A DNA stretch of 64,000 bases from contig SKCR01021413.1 of assembly GCA_019454045.1 (NCBI GenBank), positions 1 to 64,000 of the forward strand, in the 5' to 3' direction. Below the pieces are notes generated by a model that did not search any database, was not told the origin of the DNA, and worked only from the letters and a program-made list of their open reading frames with translations. This DNA is from Zanthoxylum bungeanum (Eukaryota > Streptophyta > Magnoliopsida > Sapindales > Rutaceae). The translations under genes and the position numbers were made by a program. Shown piece after piece: positions 1 through 13,763 of the stretch. The stretch's first letter is position 1, and every line of letters starts with the position of its first letter.

Positions 1-427
1 TAGACACATATACATACTACCAATGGGATTCCGCGGGGTCTATCCAGAGTGAAGCTGTTTTCCGTACCATCGGTAAAAACAGAACCTCCTATTGCACTTG
101 CATAAGTATCTTATACTTAAACATATGAGAACTGTGCCGTTATGCCCTCACAACGCGCACAAGTGCAATACTAGTCTATTCCGCATTATCGATGTCTAGT
201 CTCGATAATACTACGACTAGGGATATTTAATGATTAAACCTTTATGGATTGATACTGTCTCATATCATCTCAATCCGGAACTAATCATATGGACTTTTAC
301 CATTTATATATCATAGTAAATAAATTACGAAATGATAAAAGACAATTTCAATATTACATAGTCAATTTTGTACAAAACACAATGTCTTTTACAAAACAGT
401 GACGCTATGGGTCATAATTGTCTAACA
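1..427 (-). repeat. 5' part of a copia-type LTR (runs off the window)
   Basis: Read on the minus strand the block starts TGTTAGACAATTATGACCC at position 427, a start typical of copia-type LTRs, and runs leftward off the window. Its right edge abruptly meets a compositionally different pyrimidine-rich sequence, so it looks like an insertion into the gypsy internal region beside it. Only about 0.4 kb is visible, so the other end, the target-site duplication and the element type (solo LTR or full element) cannot be judged. The class is inferred from the terminal sequence only. Confidence 0.5.
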
Positions 428-540
428 GTTATTACCTTTTGACTATCTTGTTTTCCATACTGGTATCAACCATCTTGTTGATTTACTTTTCTGTATTATT
501 CTCTAACTGCACCTACTATAGGTCGTATCTTCTTTCTTTA

Positions 541-581
541 CTTTGAAGGACATCGGTCCTCATATGTCCGGAGTTATCCTT
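541..581 (-). pseudogene. Possible remnant of a gag zinc knuckle
   Basis: The minus-strand translation gives KDNSGHMRTDVLQSK, which lines up with the middle of a CCHC gag knuckle (x-C-G-x2-GH-x4-C). The GH pair is retained, but the cysteines are replaced (N/S before the glycine, V at the last position). The position, near the gag/pol boundary of the inferred minus-strand element, fits. The match is short and could be chance. Confidence 0.25.
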
Positions 582-3399
582 AATATTAACATTTACCTTC
601 TTATCATATACTCAGTTACTATTTTCTCCTCTTGTTACCATCTAGTGATTTTCCATTTTATCTATTACTCATATTATCTTTTCTTCTCTTAGACTTGCTT
701 TTGGAGTATCTCAAGGTTGCGCTTCCATTCCATTTGTTATCGGTGTCATTCGAGGGTTGGGAGGGTAGGAGCTGATCTCAAACTCTCGGTGCCTTGATGA
801 TAGTACACTCTTCCTTTGGATACTACTGTAATTCTTTTGCTATCCTTATATTTTCACTCTTATGGGGTCCTCACTATTTTCCCATAAACGATTTCCTATA
901 ATCTTTGTTCCTCTATCTCTCTCTGATTCCTTGAAGGTCATTTCCTAATCTTAGTCTCTCGACTCCTTATTCCTTTAGTCCATACACTTTATTCTTTCTA
1001 AAATCTTTCTTTTCTTAATACCATGAGGTTCTTTATAAGGTACTCATTATATCCCTACAAATCCTTTCTCAATATAGTGCTACACCATGTTCTTTCCTTA
1101 ATTATTTTCCTTTACAGCTTCTTTCCTTTACTAAGTTCTAGGGTCCTACATCTATCATTAATTCAATCACTCCCTTACTATTCCATACAATCCTCATTCT
1201 ATCAGTATATTCTGTTTTCCTACCATACTTCATATTATTAAGACTATTTGTGAGTCATTCTTCTTTTTGTTCCTTAAATTTCAATCTTATCTCGCTATAA
1301 AACTGGATTTGATCACTTTCTCCTATCTTCCATACTGATATTCTCATCACTTCCTTAAATACTTACAATCTTATAGATTTATTCTTATATTTATCCTTAT
1401 GTTTTCCTACGAATCCCTACTAGCTCGGCTTATATGTGATTTCTATGATATTTGGCTTTCTGTGATCCTTTGCGGTCTAGAAATTCCTTACCTTGACTCC
1501 CTTAATCTACACGAACTATCTTAAGTGTTTCCTTCTTTATACTCTCAAAACTTCTTTAATTTTTCTCCTAGGTGGATGTTCTTATCAAAGTCCTCTTTAT
1601 CTCTTAAATAGAACTCTTCCCTCACGGTCGCTTATACTAATAGAAACTATTCACATCTCACTAATCCTTTTCTTTATGCCTCGGAAAGTTTCTTTATCAT
1701 CGATCTAATACTTTATTATCTTCGTGTTTTATTATATCTATGTTACCTTGGGTTTGCTCCTTTATATTCTTGAAACTTCTTGATCCTTCTTAACAGACTC
1801 TTGAATTCATCGCATTTTAAGTCTTTATAACATTTTGATTAGATCGCGACATGATTCCTCGAGTTGGAATTTTCTAAAAGGAAAGGTCGTCATTGGTTTC
1901 ACGTGGTACTTGCACACTTCTCTTTATCTTAAAGTTCCTTACTTTATTAGTTACTCCGAAATCCTCATTTATTTTATTGTCTCACACTTCATTTCTTATT
2001 CCAGTATTTGTACTAAATCTTCCTATCACTTCTGTTCCTTTTCTTAGTAGTTTAATATTGTAAACCTTGGTTTTCCATTACACTGTTGAAGTTAGTAGTG
2101 GTTCACTCTTTGGTTATTTCCTAAACTTCCACTCTTTGCTTTCATGTATGGGTTATTCTAGTACTTTTCTTATTTCTAAACATTCCCAACCTTACAGTTA
2201 TGTTCTTTTATGCCTTCATGGTTTTCTACTGACTGGCGACTATTCCTTAGATTTTACCGTGTTGGTCTATCCTGCGAACTTTTACTAATGTTACTAACCT
2301 TGGGCTGATTTATCTTATTCTCTAGACTATACTGGATTTTTTTCTTAATATCCTCAAAACTTCCTTAATCTCCTTTTAGGTGATCAATATTTTGCGATCT
2401 TACATGCACTTCATCAAATTGCTTATGACCGTCTTTGCTTACGCTGATAGGGATTAGGATAAACATCTATATGCCTCAACTAGTTTCGGTATCCTTATTC
2501 TGATGCTCTGCGTCCTAGTAGAATCGATTCCTCATGTAAATTAGGTATGAGGTAGGCCTTTTCGCGATTACTCTTGTACCTTGTGTCATTGGAGGCTCAG
2601 AAGGCTAAATAGTTCAAGGTTTTGTCTTTATCAAATTTACCAGAATAAGATAACTAGCCATTTCTACTGCTTGCTTGTGAATCGCACGGAGTTTGGGTAT
2701 CTAGAATTTCTAAGTCCTTCATTGGGGTTCTTGAGACTATCCTGGATTTCTTACTTCTGTTGTCTCTCTGGCTATTCTTCATTACTCGAGAAGTTCACTA
2801 TCTATGATCTCGAAGACTATTGGATTACTTGGAAGGATTTCTTGAGTAGGAATGGAATCTTAATCTTGCTAGGTAACTCTAATACATATTGGGGCTTTCG
2901 TTACTCTCTTTTAATGCTATGGATTCTAGTGTTTTGTTTATTATTCTGATTTTATTCCTCTATCTTGTCTTACTTTTCTTCTAGCTTTATTTTTTTCTTT
3001 TCTATTTTCCTGGGTGGATATCCTTAGGCTTTTCTATTTTACTCTATCTCTACTATCTCTGTTGCTAACTGGTTCAAGCTTTTAGGTATCTTTTCTTCTA
3101 GTCTTCTATTTTCTCTCTATTGCTCTTTTCTCATCTTTCTTTGGGACTTATCAATCTGGTTTCCTAGCTTATTTAGAACTTTGGAAATTGTCTAAGATTA
3201 TTACGGAATGATCCTTAACTAAAATGAGGAAAGAGAAATTCGAATAGCTGGGGATATTTACTAACCTGTCTGAGAAGCTTTGAGGACGTACTCGAGGATC
3301 GGATACTAGGGAGAGTAGTGCCTCATATACGGGTATCCCGGACATACTACGTATATAAGACCCCAACACTCTGCCCACTGCAATCATTGACTCCCTAGA

Positions 3400-3415
3400 C
3401 CATGCTCTGATACCA
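3400..3415 (-). other. Primer-binding site, initiator-Met tRNA type
   Basis: Minus-strand TGGTATCAGAGCATGG lies three bases inside the LTR edge. It closely matches the standard plant PBS complementary to the 3' end of initiator methionine tRNA (TGGTATCAGAGC plus CATGG). It fixes the element's orientation: 5' LTR to the right, internal region to the left. Confidence 0.8.
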
Positions 3416-3418
3416 TCT

Positions 3419-6400
3419 TTTAACATCCCCAAGTCTAGAAGATGTTACCGGCATGGGATAGCTATACTAACCTCATAAGCCTCTGACTATCTAACTGTAT
3501 TCTAATATATTCTAATGCAATGTCATGTATATAAACCATACTCAATTTGGAATACATTTATTTCTAATATCTGTGAATTCAAAATATTTTACTTCACACA
3601 AATTAACATATGCTCATACTCTACTAATGCAAACCAGAAACTTCTACTTGGACACTGACTGGACTCTTATACTATACGACTCAATGCTGGTGGACTCTAT
3701 CCCTGGTGACTACATCAGTATCCATCCTCCTGAGCTTGTTCTTCTGGAATCCCTATAAATAATAAAGACTGGAGGGGGGTTAGATCGCTATACGATCTAA
3801 GTGAGTGGATAATGACTGAAAACTGATATAAAATCTTTTAGTTTTAAAAACCATATTTTCAATACATCTCTTTATGAAAACTTTGTATTTAGGAAAACTG
3901 CCTTTAAGACACTGATTTTTGAAATCTATTACTGAATATCTAATATTTCTGAAAACTATTTGCCAAATCTAAGTTCTGAAAACTATGTTCTGAAACTCTG
4001 AAATATGAGTATTGAGAATTGAAAACTGAAAACTCTTTCTTGTACTTCATTCTAAATCCGTCTTTCTAGATTCTTTTCAAAAACTCTTTCTGAAAACTGA
4101 AAAATTGAAATCCTTTTTCTGAAACAGAATCTCCGCCCTTAGGCGTATCTCCGCTCGTAGGTGCATCTCCGCCCGAAGGCGCATCTCTCCGCCCATGAAT
4201 GTACCATCTGGGCATTAAGGATCAAGAGGCATCCCCCCAGTCCTTAATATGTGCACATGCTCTCTGTATCCGTCAATTCCACTGTATCTCAAGTTAATAC
4301 TGGGGTGAGGTTTTACCTCATGCCCCGAAAAACCATAAAATATGTTCTAAAAAAACATAAAACTCAAACCGAAACATTTGTTTTTCATAAAATTTCTCAA
4401 AATATGCTAAATCATATATGATATAAAAACTAACTTGGCTAACGCCCTAATTGCTAAAAAGTAAGTCTGGTATTTAAATACAAGTAATAAAGAAATCAAG
4501 CAAAAGATAAAGTGTCCACTCACTAATTTGGGGTTGACGGCGTCTTTTTACGGCGTCGACAGTGGTTGCGAGTCCTGACGTTGATCTATAAGAATAAGAG
4601 ATTGTTAGAACAAAGAAATATTTAATGAACTTAGAAGACTATGTGAACCAGAATTTTCCAATTTTTGGGTCAGATTTGGAATTTTACTGGGAGCAATTGG
4701 TAAGGAATTTGGACTTGAAATTTTTATGGATGAATTTCCTATGAGCCTACTTTACCTCAAATTTTACGGATCCTGATTTCGATTCCCGGAACTCCATAAA
4801 CAAACTGATTTCTACCAGCAGTTCAGCAGGGACAAAATCAGATCAGTCTCTGCTGATCACTCCAATTCGAAACTCCGCCAAAAATTCTTATTAAGTCCAA
4901 TGATTCTGAAATTTTATATGTCGGGCTCCTATGTGTCTAGTTTATTTTGGAGCTGATGGCTCATCGTTTGGACACCCGAAACGTATTTTAAAAATCAAAA
5001 ATCGAACCTAGGCCATCAGGTCACAGGTGCAGACTTTAGTGCCGATCAGTTGTCTTTAGAGATTTTTCTACATTAGCGTCTTAAGTCCAAAAATTCTGAT
5101 TCTTGGATATGTTGTTTCCCTATGTGTCTAGTTTATCCAGAATTTTAAGAATCTTGATTTAGACTCCTAAATCTCAATTTATAGGTAAATATTTACAGAC
5201 AGTTCAGACAAACCAGAAATTATGAATCTTCAGGGCAATCACTTTGTATGGTTGGTGTAAATTCATCTCTGATCCAAATATTCTAATTTTTAGATATGTT
5301 ACACTCTTCTATCTCTAATTTACTCAGAATTTAATGGTGTATCATTTGGACATCTATAACTTAACTTATGACTAATTTTTTATAACATGTACAGGACTTG
5401 TCTTGATCCAAACTCACTGCCCATGACATTACCTTCACTAATCCAGCCATAATTCCTACATATTCCTATAGGTTAGGTGTTCATCATCATCATGCATATG
5501 GATGTGGTTTAATAAATCTTTGACACTTTCTAACTTAATATGTATATCAATAAGCCAACACCCTTAATCACCATTTCATTCAACTACTTCAATATCATTC
5601 ACTGTCTTCATGTCACCACATCAATCCAAGCTCAACCACTCATCAATCAAGCACTAACATACATCAAAATAGACCAAACCAGTCCCCAACACTCCCCCTC
5701 TTTACTGCCGAATTCAAGAAAACATATAAGCTTCAAATTAACACTTTTCAATAAAATAAACCAAATACATACTCACTCACCATTTAACCCAAAACATCCC
5801 ACATCTTCCATAATACTCTCAACAAACAATCTATCAATTTACATCAACCCCACACATCCTACATCAACTACTCATTTATCTACTTAAACATCATCACAAA
5901 TTAATTCTTTAAACTTTCCAAACTTAACATCTTACCACATAATTCATTTCTCAACTAATTAAATACTAATAAACATACAAACTCATGCCTCAACAACATC
6001 CATACAAACCATTTATCAAATCTCATATTTTAGGATTTGGGTCAAGTGGGTTTTTAACTCTTTTCCTTAGATTTCTTCATTCATTAGGTTTTCCATTATT
6101 GCTAGGCTCTTCAAGCTTGCTCCTTCTTTCTTCTTTCTCTTTCTTTTCTTCTTCTTCTTCTTCTTCTTTTTCTTCTTTTCTCTCTAATTATCTTTTTAAA
6201 ATGGGTATTTGTGAATAGTAAATCCCTTTATATAGTGGGGGTGTTAGATATTTGGAAACTTGTGAGAAAGTTGTGGAAAAATATAGAAAAAAATTGAGAT
6301 TTCTCTCTTTTATAGCCCCGAAGTTACTATTCATCCAGAATTTCACTTACGTTTTTGACCCGTTTCTGGTCCGATTTTGGAAAAATGTTTAACGCAGAAG

Positions 6401-6659
6401 TTGTAGGTCTTAGTTTAAGCTTTCCGACGATATAAAATTCATAAAATTCTGAGTTCGTATGAAAACATTATGCCCAAAATACTATATATAGTACAAAATG
6501 GACGGTACAGTTTCTTCTCGGGACCTCAAGAAATTTACCGATCATTCCCAAAGTCTTTTCATAACTGTATTTGAGTCCCAACATGATTTATTTTACATTC
6601 CTTTATCCCGTATCTAATAATATCATCGTAGGAAGTAGTAATTACTACACGTCGTTACA
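3419..6659 (-). repeat. Gypsy 5' LTR, long (3.2 kb), minus strand
   Basis: The block is bounded on the plus strand by TTTAACATCCCC (degraded TGTAACATCCCC) and TCGTTACA, so minus-strand sense begins TGTAACGAC. The same sequence recurs at 59743-62633 as a solo LTR with a perfect TSD, which confirms the ends. Shared landmarks include the segment around ACACTGACTGGACTCTTATACTAT, the run of short CTGAAAACTG repeats, the TTC-rich tract near 6130-6180 and the TTTCTGGTCCGATTTTGG segment near 6365. A 3 kb LTR with an iMet PBS suits the Tekay/Del-like chromovirus group, but no chromodomain or RT is visible to prove it. Confidence 0.85.
4129..4194 (-). repeat. Short GC-rich tandem repeat inside the gypsy LTR
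   Basis: Four imperfect copies of an 18-base ATCTCCGCCC(g/t)(t/a)AGGCGC-type unit occur in a row, in sharp contrast to the AT-rich surroundings. The solo LTR of the same family (near 60408-60425) has only about two degraded copies, so copy number varies within the family. Confidence 0.75.
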
Positions 6660-8599
6660 CTTAATCAAATTAGGAATCCTAAATAAATAAAGACTTTCCT
6701 ATTTGATCTTAATTATGACTCTAATTAATTTGGATGGTAGCCCACTAAATTAAAGCCCAATAGATTAAATATTATTTTATCCCAATAATAATTAATTAAT
6801 TTTAATTAAAAATTAATTAAATTTACTTTAATTAAATTAAATTTATTTAATATAAATATCAAATATTATTAAATAATTCAATTTATTTTTATATTTCGAA
6901 TTTATTAATCAAATTAATATTTACGAGATATCCTGATTATCCTAATCCAATTAGGAAACACCAAAATAATCATTTATTAACTTTTAATAAACATCGTCGA
7001 ATTTGTAACATTAATGAGAACTATATTGTGCGATCATCCTAGGTTTATTATCGAGTAGCAGTAAAATAATATTATCTCTTTAATATTTCATCATCTATAA
7101 AATTCCGCAAACTATGTATAATCGCCTAACAGTAAGTCATGGCCCCTAGTCGATGAATGAAATGAGAAAATATATGAACATATTAAAATACACTTTGAGC
7201 ATATCATCTCATTTCTTCCAATATTTATTATTTCTTATCGAGTCCGAGATCATGGTTGAGTCAAATCCTTTCACCTCGACAAATTTTTAAACCATATCTT
7301 GTGGATTTGATACCTTTAAGATATTGATTGCTTTGGCCAAAAACTTATATCCACAACTTTGAGTTTCCTTGAAATCTCCAACTTATTATCAAAGCTATCA
7401 AATCTCATCTTGAAGCAACATGACTTCGTACATTAATAGTTCAAGATTATCTAACGTTTATTCAAATGACGTGGATAGTCGAATGATGATATACTAATGA
7501 ACCAAGATTACTATCGTACAAGTCATCATATGATCTCAGTTCAGAGGATACGAAGACACTAATGTATTATTATGAAGAACAATGACCTTAGATAATATTA
7601 TCATGTGATCTTACGCTTCTGTGGTCGTATTTGATATTTCATTCTACTTAATGAAACATCTATTATTTGTGTCCTTATGATATGAGACTTATTATCCATT
7701 CTATTAATATCAAATGTCATTCTAGGCGACAAAGAATAATATCGGTTAACCGCGTAATTACAAGCTTATAACGCAAGCGCACGTATCGTTCAAGTAGTAT
7801 AAAAATATCGATCCCACGAGAACTTAATTCATATTATTGTTATTAATTGTTGATACTATTTATTTACAGGTATCTAATTATAGGGAGAAGGGATTGATTG
7901 TTTTTTGTTGGTTGAATGTGGATTTGCTGAATAAATAAATAAAATACTTAAAACAAAATACTAAGGAAAATAAACAAAAGGCACAAATATCTAGGGCTGT
8001 GATTCCACACAATATTATTCTAATCATGAATTGATTCTCTTATATATGTGTAATAAATCAGTCTGCTAACCTGAAACACGAAATTAAGTAATAGCCTCTT
8101 CCGATGATCAGACACAAATACCCAGTATAACCCAATTAATCATATTCCTATGTTAACCAAGTTATCTGAATTCATTAAGTTCAAGTTCCAATTATGGCTA
8201 TCCCCGCCCAATAGGTATATTTCTTTCCTATAAGGAAATCTATTAAAGGGTTATATATCCTCAAGGAAGATCGTGAGCTATTGAATCTAAGGCTGAAACC
8301 TAAAATCCCATTTCCAAGTTCATTTTAAGTTTACCACATCAATCTTATTGGTGATCAGGAAACAAGAAGCATTAAGCTTAAGATTCAATAAACAAATTGA
8401 AGAATTACCCATTATATAATTAAATCAATTATTAAGATTATGAATATTGTGTTTCATCAATTCCCTAAAATAAAAAGACAATGCTGGGGTTAGAGGATCC
8501 ACATTTAATATTTCAAATCTAGGAATCTCACTTATTATAATATATAAATTATTTTCTGTTCTGCTTTTTCAGGAATTAATAATGTTAAACATTTAAAAC

Positions 8600-8730
8600 C
8601 AGCCATATAGGCGGTAATCCATTTAGTCCAACTACATCAGCCATATAGGTGGTAATTATCTGTCACATAAAGATCGACCATATAGGCGGTAAAGTAGTTT
8701 ATAATTAAACCGACCATACAGGCGGTAATA
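8600..8730. repeat. Four dispersed copies of a CCATATAGGCGGTAA motif
   Basis: Near-identical copies of (A/G)CCATATAGGCGGTAA occur at about 8602, 8635, 8678 and 8713, separated by unrelated AT-rich spacers. The same motif, degraded, appears in the other Athila LTR family (near 38390, and reverse-complemented near 44957 and 45032), so it is a conserved element of Athila LTRs and not a recent microsatellite. Confidence 0.8.
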
Positions 8731-9112
8731 AAATCTGTCATTAATTAATCCGGTTAAATTATAATTTAAATATTATAATTAGTGAGATTAACCTAGATAA
8801 TTTATTAAATGTTTCACCTTTTACCCCAGCGGAAATTTTAAATGCAAAACATAAAAGAAATTAAAATTAAAATATTAAAATTAAAATTAAAAATACATAA
8901 TTTAATTATTACAATAATTTATAAAATAGATGCAATCCTTAAAAGTCTAGGAAAACCCTAAGGAAAGCACGAGGAAAATGAGGTGTAAATGAGCTAAATT
9001 TATAGCCATCCTGATCGCGCATCGCGACGCCGACGTGTACGCGGAAGAGACGCGCCTTTGACCAGCTGGCAATGATGTGGCATGTATTTTTGTTGGCACA
9101 ATGGAATGATGA

Positions 9113-9436
9113 CACGTGGCACGCGACATAATTAGGTCACTGAGAAGCCGACACGTGGCGACTGTGATTGGCCTATAGTGACGTGCGACACGTAGCTTGA
9201 TGACTCGGTATTGCAGCTGATGTGGCGGACACGTGTATGACATGTGGCACACGGTTAATGCGGTCCAATAGGATGATGACACGTGTCACATAGAGTGTCG
9301 GCACCATGTGATTGTGACACGTGGCACAGCGCATGTTTGCATGATCTTATGTAATGATGACACGTGGCATGCACACGTTAGCATCCAACGCACATTAGCA
9401 GCGTATTTCAGCAAACTTCTCAGATTTTGACACGTG
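9113..9436. promoter_or_regulatory. Cluster of seven exact G-boxes (CACGTG) in an Athila-type LTR
   Basis: Exact CACGTG palindromes start at 9113, 9152, 9230, 9280, 9318, 9361 and 9431, nearly all in the context GACACGTG(G/T). CACGTG preceded by A and followed by G/T is the core bound by plant bZIP (ABF/GBF) and bHLH (PIF) factors. Seven in 324 bp is far above expectation for AT-rich DNA. Function is inferred from the motif only. Confidence 0.75.
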
Positions 9437-9957
9437 TTAGCGGTGAATTTTAGCAAGCTGCTAGCGCACGTTAGCGGTCGCGATGCGCCATTTTACTATT
9501 TTGCCCTTTTTTGTCATTTTCCACTTTTTTGGCCCCGAATCACCTCCAGAGGGTTCTGGAACTTTATTTATCTAGAAAATAACACAAAACACATCAAAAC
9601 GTTCACAAAACCCGAGAAACTTAACAAGATATTAGGTTAAATGAGTGGGGAATAATGATATAATTACCACTCATCATCGGTCGAGTGATATATTATTGTC
9701 CTATATAATAATCACATTTGACTAAAAACTTACTTTGAGACTTATTTGTATAAATATCGTTGACTTTTATAATCACAAACTCTTTTGCATTAATGATATT
9801 TATTTGATATAACGTCTCCACACATACACATGAAATATGGATATAATAATATGTAGGGAACAAATGAATTTTATTAATAAATAATAAACTTTATTACAAA
9901 TATTGTGTCGTAAATCATAACATTTATAACTAGTTTTAGCACATACACTCTAACAAT

Positions 9958-10115
9958 TAACATAAAGTGGTGGAATGCTTTGTCCATATCAAAAGAAATT
10001 ACTAGGATGAATCATAATCTCCACATGAACCAACCTATCAAAATTGTACTTGAAATATTTTCCCCCCAAATGCTAGTTTGTTTGATGCTTGTTGTAAGGC
10101 TTTTATTATTGAAAG
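9958..10115 (-). pseudogene. 3' fragment of a second BBE-like gene
   Basis: Minus-strand reading gives the C-terminal end of a berberine-bridge-enzyme-like protein: S-I-W-G, then YFKYNFDRLVHVEIMIHPSN, then a QSIPPL-type end. It aligns closely with the end of the neighbouring BBE-like pseudogene at 12107-12260. It has a frameshift at a G-run in the IWG motif and an in-frame stop. Nothing upstream of the last 50 or so codons remains, and the copia-type LTR begins immediately past its 3' end. It is the truncated remnant of a tandem paralogue. Confidence 0.8.
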
Positions 10116-12106
10116 AAACTAAAGCTGCTGTTTGGTCAACTAGGTAGTGAAAGAAAATGAGATAATCTTATTTCTTAGATCTAAAATGTTTGTTACAATT
10201 TCTCTCATGAAGCAAAGCTGATTCCAAGGCAAACTTATATTGTAATTAGATTTTTTTAATAATTTCTCTTATTATAATATAATTTGTTTGTCAAACAATA
10301 ATATTGTCTTATAAAACTCATGATAACCCACACCCACTTGTTTTTTTAATATAAACATACAAATAAAAACAAATAAAAAGGATTATTTGGTCCATACCAA
10401 GCAGATGAGATATGATTCTTTAATCTTTAATGCTTTTCTTAACCTGGAAGGAATTAGGTCAATATGACATCTCTCTATTATTCAATAATATTTGTGAAGT
10501 TTCCAGTAACTAAATCTTAAGTCATAAAAGAATCATTTTTTAATATCTCGATGACCTTGACGTTGGATGATAAAATTTACTGATAAATATTTTAACGAAA
10601 TTAATATCTTTTATTTCTATATTTTTTAATATTTTCCCTAATGTGGATGTAAACTCTATTTTTTTTTTTTTTATTTAATAATTTTCACTTGTTTGATGTG
10701 GTCTTCCTCTTGGATGCCAACTTAATTGGGATGTGAGACCTTGTCTAATCCCGTCTTCGAGATCATTTACTCAAAAAAATATGCTACATATCACTAACAA
10801 ATAATATAATTAAACCCTTATATATTAATAATTTTGGAAGTTATTTAATATCAAGAAATTCTGTGGATCACTAGAAACCTAACCATAACAATCTTGCAGG
10901 AACCATACAAAGTTTGTCAATGAAAGTTGAATGTATCTCAATTTGTAAAAATATTCAATCCATGCACAAGCTTCTCTGAACTGGTTTCAAAACAGTGTGA
11001 GATTGGTGCATAGAGTAGCTAAAGGAGAAGAAAAGAATAAGGACATAGAGAAACCTTTGCATTTCTTTAGAAGCATGCTGAAACTTGAAAGGGCGATATT
11101 CTTCTCTTATCTCTCTTTGCTACTTGGATTTGGTATTGAGTTGGATTTGGCAATCAGTGTTGCTGAAAGGGAAAAATATTATCGGTAAATGACTTATATC
11201 TAAATATTTATCCACGAAATCTTTGTCTGTCAATAAATTTCAATGGATTTTCAAGTTTTACTGATATAAATTCTCCGCCAATAATATGTGAATTTTTTCA
11301 ACACATTATCCAGGGTTGTACCGATGGAAATTTCTATAAGTAAATTAATTTTTTTTTTTTTTTACAAAAATTTGGGCCCATGGTATTGACGTAAGGGTCA
11401 AATCTATATATGTTTTGATGATAACAAAATATATACATGTAAATGGTATTTTCGATATTAATGATTTATTTGTTTTGTATGTCTTTGATTTTGTTCCCAG
11501 AGCAAAAAGAATGTGAATATTCAAAAGAATGTGGATGAACAACTCAAAAATTCAAGATTTCGTGGAAAATAATATAGATAATATATATTTCGAGTATCGT
11601 AATCTTGTTGTTCAGGTTATGCTTTGAAAAAAGACATTTAAAATTTCAATAAAATTGAACTCATGCATATATTGCATCAAATACATCAAACTTTAATTTC
11701 AGAAAAAGAATAAATTGAGAAAAGAAAACAAATTATATTAATGATAACAAAAGGAAAAAAAAAATTTCACTATGCATGAAAAATTCATGCCGCAATTCAC
11801 AACAATGCAGAACTTAAATACTGATGCACATATATTCAGAAAATTTATTTTTTTAACAAGTCTTATTGAAAAAAAAAAAAAAAAAAAAATTTTCCCGATG
11901 CATGAAGGTCTGATATTACATATAGAGAAGTGATACACATACTTATATTTTAATCAAAAATAACTACACAATCTTACTGTAGCTACGATGATTGTTATAG
12001 TGATCACTGTAGCTACCGTGAGAGAGATATAGTTTATTTTCGATAAAAATGTAAGTATATCTATCAATTTTATTACATATATAATTTTAATAACAGAAAA
12101 GCTTTT
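10116..12106. other. Intergenic, no gene recognised
   Basis: AT-rich sequence lies between the two BBE-like pseudogenes, with long A or T runs near 10661, 11350 and 11871. A 63-codon plus-strand frame at 10997-11188 resembles no family I know and has no supporting context. Fragments near 11175-11340 with CGGTAAAT and CCGATGGAAATTTC recall the subterminal DNA of class II elements, but not well enough to call. Confidence 0.5.
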
Positions 12107-13708
<1,602 letters not shown>

Positions 13709-13753
13709 TTTGGTCGATGTAATTGGTGCATGAGAGTGCACAAAAACTCCATC

Positions 13754-13763
13754 ATTTATAGTA
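13754..13763 (-). promoter_or_regulatory. Putative TATA box of the BBE-like gene
   Basis: Minus-strand CTATAAATGA lies about 50 bases upstream of the ATG at 13708, a normal distance for a short plant 5' leader. It is conserved in the duplicated copy at about 16157-16166. A W-box-like GTTGACC lies about 200 bases further upstream (near 13967). Confidence 0.55.

Larger units (their letters stand above)
428..3418 (-). mobile_element. Internal region of a decayed Ty3/gypsy element (minus strand)
   Basis: This 3 kb stretch lies immediately downstream, in minus-strand sense, of an LTR and a primer-binding site, so by position it is leader plus gag of a gypsy element. The plus strand is strongly pyrimidine-rich (minus strand purine-rich), and no reading frame stays open for more than about 120 codons. 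The only protein hint I find is a weak zinc-knuckle-like run near 541-581. Protease, reverse transcriptase and integrase would lie left of the window or are lost. Short plus-strand frames here look accidental. Confidence 0.6.
7747..9676 (-). repeat. Athila-type solo LTR with 5-bp TSD
   Basis: The insert is bounded by TCGGT at 7742-7746 and TCGGT at 9677-9681. Minus-strand sense begins TGATGAGTGGTAATTATATC and ends in GCGGTTA (the usual terminal CA decayed to TA). The start and the GTGGGATCGATATTTTTATA segment near its 3' end are typical of Athila-group LTRs. There is no internal region, so this is a solo LTR left by recombination. It contains a motif array (8600-8730) and a G-box cluster (9113-9436), both annotated separately. 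Confidence 0.85.
6660..9955 (-). repeat. Copia-type LTR, split by an Athila-type solo LTR
   Basis: Minus-strand sense starts TGTTAGAGTGTATGTGC at 9955. The sequence is interrupted at 7741 and resumes at 9677 across a perfect 5-bp duplication. The remaining AT-rich sequence (6660-7741) has the composition of long copia LTRs and ends where the 3419-6659 gypsy LTR begins, so that gypsy element probably inserted into it. About 1.4 kb of LTR is visible once the insert is removed. No coding sequence is present. The right edge abuts a BBE-like gene fragment. Confidence 0.6.

Noticed and set aside
2581..2949. 122-codon plus-strand frame
   Set aside because: Pyrimidine-rich strand of a minus-strand element; leucine, tyrosine and phenylalanine-rich, no family resemblance.
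3169..3432. 87-codon minus-strand frame spanning the gypsy PBS
   Set aside because: It starts inside the LTR and reads through the PBS and leader, and shows no gag similarity; leader sequence, not a gene.
5540..5887. 115-codon plus-strand frame in the gypsy LTR
   Set aside because: Low-complexity T/N/P/S-rich translation of AT-rich LTR sequence, antisense to the element, not open in the sister LTR at 59743-62633.
8947..9282. 111-codon minus-strand frame
   Set aside because: Lies within the G-box-rich part of an Athila LTR; the histidine/cysteine content comes from the CACGTG repeats.
10997..11188. 63-codon plus-strand frame between the BBE-like pseudogenes
   Set aside because: No known family, no promoter or conservation evidence; too short to support as a gene.
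11175..11340. Possible CACTA or PIF-like subterminal sequence
   Set aside because: Only two short words (CGGTAAAT, CCGATGGAAATTTC) support it; no terminal repeat, TSD or transposase.
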